This document shows positions 1-6,749 of a DNA stretch of 20,417 nt, piece after piece. The stretch comes from Hyphomicrobiales bacterium (lineage in GTDB: Bacteria; Pseudomonadota; Alphaproteobacteria; Rhizobiales; Beijerinckiaceae): contig JANYDZ010000148.1 in the NCBI GenBank assembly GCA_025363375.1, positions 1 to 20,417 of the forward strand, read 5' to 3'. The notes below the pieces were generated by a model. It was not told the DNA's origin. It saw only the letters and a list, made by a program, of their open reading frames with translations, and did not search any database. Positions within the stretch are counted from its first letter, which is position 1. Each line of letters begins with the position of its first letter. The translations under genes and the position numbers were made by a program.

Positions 1-108
1 CTCGATCTCTACGAACGCCTTTTTGTCCCGCGCCGCCTCGACGGCGAAACGCCGGAAGAACGGCCCCTTCGGCAATTCAGTGATGCTTGCTTTTCGTTGC
101 ATTTTCAT
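1..108 (-). CDS. Probable DUF177/YceD-family protein, N-terminal fragment
   Basis: Only the first 36 codons are in the window; the gene runs off the left edge. It starts at ATG (108-106), with a second in-frame ATG two codons later. A GAGG ribosome-binding site overlaps the stop codon of the upstream chaperone gene, leaving 9 bases between the genes, so the two are almost certainly co-transcribed. The visible peptide has a PF-x-R motif followed by a short beta-like segment ending FVEIE, compatible with the start of DUF177 proteins. The assignment rests mainly on context: in many alphaproteobacteria the order is bamE (divergent), ubiquinol-cytochrome c chaperone, DUF177, plsX, fabH. YceD proteins are associated with 23S rRNA/L32 maturation. 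The reading frame is well supported; the family name is inference. Confidence 0.55.
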   Translation of the reverse strand, partial: MKMQRKASITELPKGPFFRRFAVEAARDKKAFVEIE

Positions 109-117
109 GATCTTGCC

Positions 118-663
118 TCAATCTATCGTGTCGGCGGATACAAATGGAGCCCGCGCCTTGATGAAAACATCAAGGCTGGCCGAATCGTGCGCCGCCGCCG
201 TTGCCCTGACATAGCGGGCCAGTCGCTGGACCATTGCTTCGTCCAACGCCTTTGCGCCGCCAAACACGTTGCGCGCGAGCGCCGCGTCCAGAAGGCCGCC
301 GTCCTTTGCATCAAGCGCCGCCGCATAGGCCTGCCGGCGGCCGAGCCACCCGGAAGCCAGTTTATGGATTTGCTTGGGAACGCCGACATCGCTGATCCCC
401 AGCGCCCGCAGGGCGTCATCGAACGAGTTGAACACCGAATCGGTCAGTTCCTGCGCCAGGTCAGGTCCCGGAGCTTCGAGCTGCGCAAGGCGCCGCACGG
501 GCAACGTCGCCAGCAGCGCCAGAATTTCGAACCGCCCCTCGAATGTATCGGCAACGCCATATTCCACAAACAGGACGGGTTGACGCGCCGCCGCCATGAT
601 CTCGCCGTGAAGCCGGTCAATGACAGGCTGACGTGGAGAGCGTCGAAACAGTGAAAAGATCAT
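118..663 (-). CDS. Ubiquinol-cytochrome c chaperone family protein (CBP3/UQCC1-like)
   Basis: The 181-residue protein matches the family that assists assembly of cytochrome b of the respiratory bc1 complex (complex III) at the inner membrane. Visible hallmarks are a YGVADTFEGRFE segment at about residues 35-46, the acidic stretch DSVFNSFDDALRALG (about 75-89), and the DVGVPKQIHKLASGWLGR segment that follows. These correspond to conserved blocks of the family. There is no signal peptide, as expected for a cytoplasmic or peripheral chaperone. The ATG start at 663 precedes a short basic N-terminus (MIFSLFRRSPRQ). It is the first gene of an operon continuing into the probable DUF177 gene and is divergent from bamE across a 167-base gap that must carry both promoters. 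The family call is firm; the exact client is inferred from homologues. Confidence 0.85.
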   Translation of the reverse strand: MIFSLFRRSPRQPVIDRLHGEIMAAARQPVLFVEYGVADTFEGRFEILALLATLPVRRLAQLEAPGPDLAQELTDSVFNSFDDALRALGISDVGVPKQIHKLASGWLGRRQAYAAALDAKDGGLLDAALARNVFGGAKALDEAMVQRLARYVRATAAAHDSASLDVFIKARAPFVSADTID

Positions 664-830
664 ATTGGTCTTTCATCCACCGCAATCCCGGGGATTGCCG
701 ATCCTTGCAATTGCCTGACGCGACGGTTAGGCATCGGCGGCGTGTGATACAAGCGAATCCTGATATTGGCGACCTGTTTAAACCCGGCGCCGCCCTTTGT
801 GACGGCATCGACCTAGGAACTGGATCGGAA

Positions 831-1316
831 ATGCGACAGCCCTCCCGGCATTCTCTCAAGGAATCGAATTCAGGCGCAGCGGCGTCGCGCCGTCTGTTCA
901 CCTTCTGCCTGGCGGCGGCTTTTTCCAGCGCATTGGCCGGATGCGTCGGCTTCGACGGGGATCTTCAGCACGGGTATGTCATGGACGAGAACCTGCTCAG
1001 CCAGGTGCGCGTTGGTTCGTCCGCGGAACAGGTGCTCGCGGTGCTCGGCTCGCCCACGACCACATCCACAGTAGGCGGCAGCGCCTGGTACTACATCAGC
1101 CAGAAATCCTCCCAGGCCCTCGCTTATTCGAAAGCCGAAATAGTCGATCAGCGGGTCTACGCAGTCTATTTCGACGGCAAGAAAAAAGTCGAACGGATCG
1201 CCAATTACGGCGTCGAGGATGGCCGCGTCGTCGACCTTGTGACGCGCACCACGCCGACCGCCGGCGCGGAACAATCGTTCCTGAAGAACGCGATGAAGAA
1301 TCTGCTTAAATACTGA
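831..1316 (+). CDS. bamE: Outer membrane assembly lipoprotein BamE (SmpA/OmlA)
   Basis: The gene encodes a 161-residue lipoprotein of the BAM complex, which inserts beta-barrel proteins into the outer membrane. The ATG at 831 was chosen over an upstream in-frame alternative at 633. It follows a GGA-type ribosome-binding site and gives a proper lipoprotein signal: basic N-terminus, RRLFTF, a hydrophobic core, and the lipobox LAGC with the lipidated Cys at residue 38. The mature part carries the BamE fold markers: a leading helix (DENLLSQVRVG), the helix-plus-LGSP motif (AEQVLAVLGSPTT) and WYYIS, followed by beta strands containing VYFDGKKKVERI. It is divergent from the chaperone gene, the usual alphaproteobacterial arrangement, and converges with the dehydrogenase gene 45 bases downstream. 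I see no clear terminator in that gap. Confidence 0.88.
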   Translation: MRQPSRHSLKESNSGAAASRRLFTFCLAAAFSSALAGCVGFDGDLQHGYVMDENLLSQVRVGSSAEQVLAVLGSPTTTSTVGGSAWYYISQKSSQALAYSKAEIVDQRVYAVYFDGKKKVERIANYGVEDGRVVDLVTRTTPTAGAEQSFLKNAMKNLLKY

Positions 1317-1361
1317 GCGCGCCCGGCGCCCCGCCTGGAACCAGAGCTGTCGGCCCCCGCG

Positions 1362-2315
1362 TCACAGCGCCACCAGATGCTGCAATTTTTCGCCCTTGAT
1401 AAACCGCAGCACATTCGCCCCCACCACATCCGCCATGCGCTCGCCCGCCACGGGCCCGCAGGCGCCCGCGTAATGCGGCGTGAGAATGAGGTTGGGCGCG
1501 TCCCACAGGGGATGGGCCGCCGGCAGCGGCTCGGGCTCGGCGACATCGACGCCCGCGCCGGCGATCTGTCCACTTTCCAGCGCCGCCTTCAACGCGAGTT
1601 GATCGGTCACGCCGCCGCGCGCGATGTTGACGATCAGCGCGGTCTTCTTGCACAGCGCGAATTCCGCCGCGCCGAGAAGGTGACGGCTGGACTCGTCAAG
1701 CGGCAGCGCGAGGACGATCGCGTCCGCGCGCGGCAGCACCGCGCGTAAATTCGCAACCGCGACGCATTCGTCGGCCAACGCATCGGCCTTGCCCGAGCGC
1801 GTGACGGCGATGATATGCGCGCCGAACGGTTTTAGCAGCCGCGCGATCTCGCGCCCGATGGGGCCGAAGCCAACGATCGCGATGGCGCCGCCGGCGGGGA
1901 TCGACGCTTGCGCCGCGTAACCGCGTTCCCAGGCGTGCTTCGGCCGGTTGGCGATCGCGTCGGGCAAGCGGCGTTGCAGGGCGAAGAGCAGCGCGATGGC
2001 GTGGGTCGCGACGGGCAAGGAAAAGGCCGCGCCCGCGTTGGCCACCTTGATGTCGGGCCGCGCGCCGAGGCGGGCGATATTGTCGTAGCCGGCGGTCAGA
2101 AGCTGGATGAAGCGCAAATTCGGCGCGCCGTTTTTTACGGCTTCGGCGGCTTGCGCGTTATAGGCCAGGTCGGAATAAACGAGAGCGTCGGCGTCCGCGA
2201 GTTCGCGCGCGAGGGCGGCGGCGTCATCGGCGTAGACGAGGCTCGAGCCCGCGATTTCGCGCAGGCGCTTTTCCACTTGCGCGCGGCCAAGCGAGGCCTG
2301 CAGGACGATTTTCAT
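1362..2315 (-). CDS. NAD(P)-dependent D-2-hydroxyacid dehydrogenase
   Basis: This 317-residue cytoplasmic enzyme belongs to the D-isomer-specific 2-hydroxyacid dehydrogenases, which interconvert 2-keto acids and D-2-hydroxy acids. The Rossmann dinucleotide motif GFGPIG is at residues 149-154, followed by the second strand IIAVTRSG. The catalytic triad is present: Arg233 in NIARGGV, Glu in the DVAEPEPLP segment (about 260-262), and His281 in LTPHYAG. The substrate-binding loop LLTAGYDNI (72-80) is typical. The acidic residue that usually ends the second Rossmann strand and selects NAD is replaced by Thr-Arg-Ser, which hints at NADPH use (glyoxylate/hydroxypyruvate reductase-like), but this is inference. 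Start is ATG at 2315. It is divergent from the solute-binding-protein gene, sharing a 130-base region rich in inverted repeats. Confidence 0.85.
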   Translation of the reverse strand: MKIVLQASLGRAQVEKRLREIAGSSLVYADDAAALARELADADALVYSDLAYNAQAAEAVKNGAPNLRFIQLLTAGYDNIARLGARPDIKVANAGAAFSLPVATHAIALLFALQRRLPDAIANRPKHAWERGYAAQASIPAGGAIAIVGFGPIGREIARLLKPFGAHIIAVTRSGKADALADECVAVANLRAVLPRADAIVLALPLDESSRHLLGAAEFALCKKTALIVNIARGGVTDQLALKAALESGQIAGAGVDVAEPEPLPAAHPLWDAPNLILTPHYAGACGPVAGERMADVVGANVLRFIKGEKLQHLVAL

Positions 2316-2339
2316 TTAGGGAATCCCGATGTTTTGTCC

Positions 2340-2373
2340 ATTGTGACGCAATAGCCTGACGCGTCAATCATTG
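2340..2373. promoter_or_regulatory. Cluster of short palindromes in a divergent promoter region
   Basis: Three inverted repeats lie side by side between the dehydrogenase and binding-protein genes: ATTG-N5-CAAT at 2340-2352, the perfect palindrome TGACGCGTCA at 2357-2366, and CAAT-C-ATTG at 2365-2373. The CAAT/ATTG half-sites repeat about 25 bases apart. The symmetry suggests binding sites for a dimeric regulator (LysR- or GntR-like) controlling one or both genes. No such regulator gene is adjacent, so the role is inference. Confidence 0.4.
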
Positions 2374-2408
2374 CCAGCGCGCATGCCAGCGCGCATTGAC
2401 AGCGCGCA
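2371..2408 (+). repeat. Three near-identical 12-13 bp tandem repeats
   Basis: Units TTGCCAGCGCGCA (2371-2383), TGCCAGCGCGCA (2384-2395) and TTGACAGCGCGCA (2396-2408) follow one another directly. The third differs by one base and contains TTGACA, a consensus -35 hexamer (2396-2401), although no convincing -10 lies 16-18 bases downstream. The block is in the leader of the solute-binding-protein gene. Confidence 0.8.
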
Positions 2409-2429
2409 AGGCCCTTGCGAGCCTTGCGC
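2404..2429 (+). promoter_or_regulatory. Perfect 9-bp hairpin just upstream of the ribosome-binding site
   Basis: Arms GCGCAAGGC (2404-2412) and GCCTTGCGC (2421-2429) are perfectly complementary around the 8-base loop CCTTGCGA. The hairpin ends five bases before the strong Shine-Dalgarno GGGAGG (2435-2440) of the binding-protein gene. There is no U tract, so it is not a normal terminator. It could be an mRNA-stabilising or translation-modulating element, or an operator in DNA. The structure is seen; the function is inferred. Confidence 0.5.
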
Positions 2430-2445
2430 AATTCGGGAGGAACGC

Positions 2446-3462
2446 ATGTCCGCGCTTAAATGGATTTCGACGCTTGTTATCGCCGTGCTCGCCGGCCCGA
2501 CCCTCGCGCAAGACGCCGAATGGTCGAAAGTCGTCGAAGACGCCAGGAAGGAAGGCGTCGTCGTCGTCTACAACGCCGGGCTCGGCGTGCCGCTCTACGA
2601 AACTGTGGCGAAAACATTCGAGTCCAAATACGGCATCAAGGTGCAATCCATCACCGCGCGCGGCAGCGAGATGACCGAGCGAATTCGCACCGAGCACGCG
2701 GCGGGGCGGTTTCTCGGCGATCTGCAATTGCACGCGGAGTCGGTGATCGTGCAGCAACAGACGACGGGCGAATACGCGACGCCCCTGCCCTTCCTGCCCA
2801 ACGCGAAGAATTTACGCGCGCCGTTCAGCGCCACCAGGATCAGCGTGCCCATTTACACCCAAGCCTACGGCATCCTGATGAACACCAGTCTCGTCAAGCC
2901 GGAAGAAGCGCCGAAATCATGGACCGATCTGCTTGACGTGAAATGGAAAGGCAGGATTCTCTCCGACGATCTGCGCCCCATCGGCGCGGGCAATGGTTTG
3001 TTCACGGTGCTTTACAAGACCTATGGCGAGAGCTTTCACGAAAAGCTGGCGGCGCAGGCTTTGACCTTCAGCAGGGATCCCGCCAACGACGCGCGGCGCG
3101 TCGCGCGCGGCGAATATCCGTTTTATATTCCGCAGGTCTATGGGCTTGTGTCCGACTTCAACGGCCTGCCGGTAAAAGCTTTGTTGCCGAGCGACGGCAC
3201 GCCCTATTCAGCGATGGATTTCGCGGTGTTGACGAAAGCGCCGCATCCCAACGCCGCGCGCCTCATGATCAATCATTTTCTCGAGATTGAATCGCAGATG
3301 GTCTACGCCAACGGCTGGATGCCGCCGACGGTCGAGGGCGCGATCGAGCGTGCGGCGCCGGAGGCGCGGCCCTATGCGGGCGTGAAGCTGTTGGGCACCA
3401 CGAATCCGGCGGAGCGCGACGCGATGGGAGCCTTGGCGCGGAAGATTTACAGCGCGTATTGA
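2446..3462 (+). CDS. Periplasmic ABC-type solute-binding protein (extracellular solute-binding family 1, AfuA/FbpA-like)
   Basis: This 338-residue exported protein should capture a substrate in the periplasm for an ABC importer. Start ATG 2446 is set by a strong GGGAGG site five bases upstream and by a signal peptide that begins there (MSALKW, hydrophobic core, cleavage after about LAQ, mature DAEWSKVV). The mature N-terminus shows the family pattern: VVVYNAGLGVPLYETVAKTF, a first beta-alpha unit, then a segment containing RGSEMTERI. Later segments include WTDLLDVKWKGRI and the hinge-side block SAMDFAVLTKAPHPNAARL. Related proteins bind Fe3+, thiamine, putrescine or organic anions; specificity cannot be told here. 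No permease or ATPase gene is adjacent, so it is an orphan in this window. It converges with the amidohydrolase gene with a single base between the two stop codons. Confidence 0.8.
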   Translation: MSALKWISTLVIAVLAGPTLAQDAEWSKVVEDARKEGVVVVYNAGLGVPLYETVAKTFESKYGIKVQSITARGSEMTERIRTEHAAGRFLGDLQLHAESVIVQQQTTGEYATPLPFLPNAKNLRAPFSATRISVPIYTQAYGILMNTSLVKPEEAPKSWTDLLDVKWKGRILSDDLRPIGAGNGLFTVLYKTYGESFHEKLAAQALTFSRDPANDARRVARGEYPFYIPQVYGLVSDFNGLPVKALLPSDGTPYSAMDFAVLTKAPHPNAARLMINHFLEIESQMVYANGWMPPTVEGAIERAAPEARPYAGVKLLGTTNPAERDAMGALARKIYSAY

Positions 3463-3463
3463 T

Positions 3464-4564
3464 TTAGCAACGCGCCTTCCCCCGCTCGCGGGAAAAAGAC
3501 GGCGCGTTCTCCAAACGCGGAAACGCCTGCAACGGATTTTCCACCAAGATCTTTCGCGCCAAATCCCGCGGGAACGCCTTCGGCAGCGCCTCTAATCCAT
3601 CGAATTGCCAGTGCGGATAATCCGTCGAGAACAGCAGCAATTCATCGGAGCCAATCTGTTCGAGCACCACGCGCAAATCGTCCGCGTCCGGCGGCGCGTC
3701 GTAGGGCTGGATGGAAAGGCGCACGTGTTCACGCACAAATTCGGCGGGCGGCCGGTCCACCCAGGGCACTTCCGGCCGCACGCCGCGCCAGGTTTTTCCC
3801 GCCCGCCACATGAACGAGGGCAGCCACATGAAGCCGGCTTCCAGAAACGCGACTTTCAGTTTCGGAAAGCGCGAAAATACACCCTCGGCAATGAGACTCA
3901 GCAACGCGTTTTCAAACGCGGCGGATTGCGCGAGATTGTCTTCGATCAATGTTGAAGGCCACCCGATCGATGTCGGCGGTTGGCGAAATGTCGAGCCCGC
4001 GTGGATTGAAACCGTGAGGCCATGTTCTTGCGCCGCCGCGTAAATTGGCCAGTAATTGCGCCGCCCGACGGGCATTTCCGGCATCGCCAGCATGAGCACC
4101 GACACAAAGCGCGGGTCCTTTGCGCAGCGCGCGATTTCCTCAACCGCGAGGTCGGAGCCCTCAAAGGGGATGAGGATGGAAGCGCGCAGGCGCGGATCGC
4201 GATCCAGCCATTCCTTCGTCATCCAGTCGTTCAGCGCGCGGCAAAAGGCCGCCGCCATATCTTCGCTGCGCAAAGCCAGCGCGCCGTGCAGCGTGTTGCA
4301 AATGCCGTAGCGCAGGCCGAAGCCGTCGAGCGCCTGCGTCTTCAGCATGTCGAAATCGCTGCCGGGCGGGCTGGCGGAGGGTCTAAAATCCGGGCGGCAG
4401 CTTGTCGGCGCATTGAGGGGATACGATGCGAGGTTGAGCGCGGAACGATCAATGCCGCGCAAAATCACCTGCTCGCGCCAGAACTCGTCCATGTAAGGGA
4501 GGATGGCGCGGATATCGCGCGGCGAGGGATGCAGATCGCAATCGACGGCGCCTTGCGTAATCAA
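3464..4564 (-). CDS. Amidohydrolase-superfamily metal-dependent hydrolase/decarboxylase (PF04909), TTG start
   Basis: The 366-residue cytoplasmic protein has the TIM-barrel layout of amidohydrolase family 2 (relatives include ACMSD-type decarboxylases and lactone hydrolases). Metal-site candidates are D8-C-D10-L-H12 after the first strand, H188 in SIHAG, E242 in FLEAG and D315 in STDYPHW. The first His of the usual HxH motif is Asp10 here. The start is TTG (4564-4562), chosen because AAGGGAG lies seven bases upstream and the first strand begins at residue 6. The paralogue at 4687-5820 shares many blocks in the same order (ALNDW, WLD-x-x-PRL, YWPI, HGL, GWPS, GVF, FP, EVP, DYPHW-x-FD). The two are divergent over a 122-base gap. 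The C-terminal tail after residue 350 is Ser/Arg-rich and probably unconserved. The substrate is unknown. Confidence 0.82.
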   Translation of the reverse strand: MITQGAVDCDLHPSPRDIRAILPYMDEFWREQVILRGIDRSALNLASYPLNAPTSCRPDFRPSASPPGSDFDMLKTQALDGFGLRYGICNTLHGALALRSEDMAAAFCRALNDWMTKEWLDRDPRLRASILIPFEGSDLAVEEIARCAKDPRFVSVLMLAMPEMPVGRRNYWPIYAAAQEHGLTVSIHAGSTFRQPPTSIGWPSTLIEDNLAQSAAFENALLSLIAEGVFSRFPKLKVAFLEAGFMWLPSFMWRAGKTWRGVRPEVPWVDRPPAEFVREHVRLSIQPYDAPPDADDLRVVLEQIGSDELLLFSTDYPHWQFDGLEALPKAFPRDLARKILVENPLQAFPRLENAPSFSRERGKARC

Positions 4565-4627
4565 CCCAATACTCCCTTGTCCGAACGCAAACCGTAAAGA
4601 CGGCGCGCCGCCCGCGCAACACCCGCT

Positions 4628-4655
4628 TTGTCGGGCTCCGCAGCGCGGCTATACT
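4628..4655 (+). promoter_or_regulatory. Candidate sigma-70 promoter for the 4687 amidohydrolase gene
   Basis: TTGTCG (4628-4633) and TATACT (4650-4655) are separated by 16 bases and lie 31 bases upstream of the ATG. The -10 matches consensus at five of six positions and the -35 at three or four. It lies between two divergent paralogues, so the same gap must also serve the minus-strand gene. Confidence 0.5.
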
Positions 4656-4686
4656 ATCGGCGAAAATCAACGCGCAGGAGGCGCCG

Positions 4687-5820
4687 ATGAACGCACCCGC
4701 CAAGGCCGGCGACGTCAAGCCCGCGAAACCCCAATCTTCAAAGCCCAACGGCGTGCCCTTCATCGATTGCGACGTGCATCCTTCCATGCGCTCGCCCGCC
4801 GATCTCAAGCCCTATTTGTCCAGCCAGTGGCGGGACCACATGGCGATGTTCGGCAACCACTCGCGCGAGACCTATCAGGACACGATCGTCTATCCGCGCT
4901 TTCATCCCGCCATCAGCCGCGCCGACGCCTGGCCGCCCGATGGAGGACCGCCGGGGTCCGATCTCGCGTTCATGCGCGCACAGCACCTTGATCCGCTCAA
5001 TATCGAGTTCGGCATATTGACCCCGCTCGCTACGCGCGCCGCCGATCAGCGCCGAACCGACTACGCGGCGGCCTTGTGCGGCGCTCTCAACGACTGGCAG
5101 ATCGCCGCCTGGCTGGACCCGGAACCGCGCCTGAAGGGTTCAATCATCGTGCCGCACGAAGACGCGGCGGCGGCGGTCGCGGAGATTGGCAAGCGCGCCC
5201 ATGACAAGCGCTTCGTGCAGGTGATGCTGCCGCCGCGTTCCGCCGAACCGTTGGGGCAAAAACGTTACTGGCCGATTTTCGAGGCGGCGGTGAAACACGG
5301 GTTGCCGCTGGGCCTGCACGTGGGCGGCCAGGGCGGCCACGCGGTGACCGGGGCTGGCTGGCCGTCCTATTATTTCGAAGAACATCACACCAACGTGCAG
5401 ACCATGCAGGCGTTCATCGCGAGCATGGTGATATCAGGCGTGTTCGAGACGTTTCCTGCGCTGCGAATTGTCCTGATCGAGCCTGGCTTTGCGTGGGTCC
5501 CCGCGCTGAAATGGCGGCTTGACAATCAATGGTCGCGCCTGCGCGCCGAAGTTCCCCATCTCAGGCGCAAACCCTCCGAATATATCCGCGATCACTTCTG
5601 GTTCACCACGCAACCCATCGACGAGCCCGAGCGCCCGCAAGATCTTTTGACCACCTGGGAATGGATCGGCCACGACAGGCTGATGTTCTCCTCGGACTAT
5701 CCGCACTGGGATTTCGACGATCCGAATGTGGTGATACCCCAGAGCCTGCCGCTGGCGATCCGCGACGGAATTTTCAGGGAAAACGCGCGGGCGTTTTACG
5801 GGTTGCCAAGGGCGACGTAG
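4687..5820 (+). CDS. Amidohydrolase-superfamily metal-dependent hydrolase/decarboxylase (PF04909), paralogue of the divergent neighbour
   Basis: The 377-residue protein is predicted cytoplasmic and has the amidohydrolase-2 TIM-barrel plan. ATG at 4687 follows AGGAGG (4676-4681) at good spacing. The first 20 residues are Lys/Pro/Ala-rich and probably disordered. The barrel begins at FIDCDVHPS, giving the metal motif D27-x-D29-x-H31, with H211 in LHVGG, E265 in LIEPG and D337 in SSDYPHWDFDDP. As in the neighbour, Asp stands where the first His of HxH is usual. The acidic residue-rich C-terminal strand with FSSDYPHWDFD is typical of this clade, which includes enzymes acting on aromatic or heterocyclic carboxylic acids and lactones; the reaction here is not determinable. 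The divergent arrangement with its paralogue suggests an old inverted duplication followed by divergence. It converges with the GST gene 89 bases downstream. Confidence 0.85.
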   Translation: MNAPAKAGDVKPAKPQSSKPNGVPFIDCDVHPSMRSPADLKPYLSSQWRDHMAMFGNHSRETYQDTIVYPRFHPAISRADAWPPDGGPPGSDLAFMRAQHLDPLNIEFGILTPLATRAADQRRTDYAAALCGALNDWQIAAWLDPEPRLKGSIIVPHEDAAAAVAEIGKRAHDKRFVQVMLPPRSAEPLGQKRYWPIFEAAVKHGLPLGLHVGGQGGHAVTGAGWPSYYFEEHHTNVQTMQAFIASMVISGVFETFPALRIVLIEPGFAWVPALKWRLDNQWSRLRAEVPHLRRKPSEYIRDHFWFTTQPIDEPERPQDLLTTWEWIGHDRLMFSSDYPHWDFDDPNVVIPQSLPLAIRDGIFRENARAFYGLPRAT

Positions 5821-5909
5821 CGGAAAATGTTTGTGTTTCACCGCGAAGCGCGCGCATAAAGCCGACTACGCCGGCATGATTGAGGCGATCCGCGCCGCGC
5901 TCGTTTGAC

Positions 5910-6539
5910 CTACTTCGTCAGCTTCACGGAAAAGCCGCGCTGCACCGCGGGGCGCTCCATCATCGTGTCGTACCAGCGTTTCACATGCGGAAATTCCGCA
6001 AGGTCCACCTTGTGGCGTTCGTGCCGCCACGCCCAGCCCAGCACCGCGAAATCGGCGATGGAAATGTCGCCGGCGAAGAACGCGACATTGGCGAGGCGCC
6101 TGTCGGCGACGCCGTAAAGACGCAATGTTTCCTTATGATACCGCTCAAGGCCGTAGCGCCTGTCCGCTTCGTTCTCAAGGCCAAGGAAATGATGCATCTG
6201 ACCCGGCATGGGGCCAAAACCGCCCATCTGCCACATCAGCCATTCCCACGCGGCGACGCGCCCCGGTCCCGAAGCGGGCAGAAACCTGCCGGTTTTCTCG
6301 GCGAGATAAAGCAGGATGGCGCCGGATTCAAAAACGCTTTGACCCTTGCCGCCGTTGCCCTCGGGATCGACGATGGCGGGTATGCGGTTGTTGGGACTGA
6401 TTTGCAAAAATGCGGGATCGAATTGCTCGCCCTTGCCGATGTTGATGGAATGCACGCCGTAGGTCAGGCCCATTTCTTCGAGCGCCACGCTGATTTTCCT
6501 GCCGTTCGGCGTGTCCCACGTGTGCAACTCGATGGTCAT
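5910..6539 (-). CDS. Glutathione S-transferase, Nu-class-like (YfcG/YghU type)
   Basis: This 209-residue cytoplasmic protein has an N-terminal thioredoxin-fold domain and a helical C-terminal domain. Residues T10-P-N-G-R-K match the active-site TPNG segment of YfcG-type enzymes, followed by INIGKGEQFDPAFL, the cis-proline segment SPNNRIPAIVDP (48-59), and the glutathione-binding pair E71-S72 in FESGAILLYLAEKTG. This pattern is characteristic of Nu-class transferases, which act mostly as glutathione-dependent disulfide-bond reductases. The C-terminal half (YGVADRRLANVAFFAGDISIADFAV, in consecutive parts) contains the usual D-x-S-x-A-D N-capping box. ATG at 6539 is preceded by an AGAGG/AGGG-rich site. 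The gene is divergent from the Tat-exported amidohydrolase across 210 bases. Confidence 0.88.
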   Translation of the reverse strand: MTIELHTWDTPNGRKISVALEEMGLTYGVHSINIGKGEQFDPAFLQISPNNRIPAIVDPEGNGGKGQSVFESGAILLYLAEKTGRFLPASGPGRVAAWEWLMWQMGGFGPMPGQMHHFLGLENEADRRYGLERYHKETLRLYGVADRRLANVAFFAGDISIADFAVLGWAWRHERHKVDLAEFPHVKRWYDTMMERPAVQRGFSVKLTK

Positions 6540-6634
6540 GGACCCTACCTCTGAAATTGATGAAGCCCGCGATCATGGCGGGGCGCCGCGCGCAAGGCAA
6601 GGGCGTGTTCGTCAACAAGTCCGGCGTCGCCGGC

Positions 6635-6662
6635 TCCCGAATTTCCCGTCCCGAATTTCCCG
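6635..6662 (+). repeat. Perfect 14-bp tandem duplication in a divergent intergenic region
   Basis: TCCCGAATTTCCCG occurs twice in direct succession (6635-6648 and 6649-6662). It lies between the GST gene and the Tat amidohydrolase gene, immediately upstream of a candidate -35 hexamer. Such phased direct repeats can be regulator-binding sites; they can also be replication-slippage products. Confidence 0.85.
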
Positions 6663-6691
6663 TTGCCGGACGATCCTGGAGCAGGCACAAT
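6663..6691 (+). promoter_or_regulatory. Candidate promoter for the 6750 amidohydrolase gene
   Basis: TTGCCG (6663-6668) and CACAAT (6686-6691) are separated by 17 bases; each matches the sigma-70 consensus at four of six positions. It directly abuts the 14-bp tandem duplication, which would place the repeats at the position of an activator site. Modest support only. Confidence 0.3.
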
Positions 6692-6749
6692 CACGCCCTC
6701 GCCGCGTCTTCAACTGAACGAAAAAGCGCATCAAGGGGGGCTTCCGCAC

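Noticed and set aside
633..830. Upstream extension of the bamE frame by 66 codons
   Set aside because: It would bury the lipoprotein signal inside the protein and overlap the divergent chaperone start; ATG 831 gives a correct lipobox distance.
2371..2408. CRISPR array or mobile-element end from the triple repeat
   Set aside because: The units are 12-13 bases with no spacers, and no cas or transposase gene is nearby.
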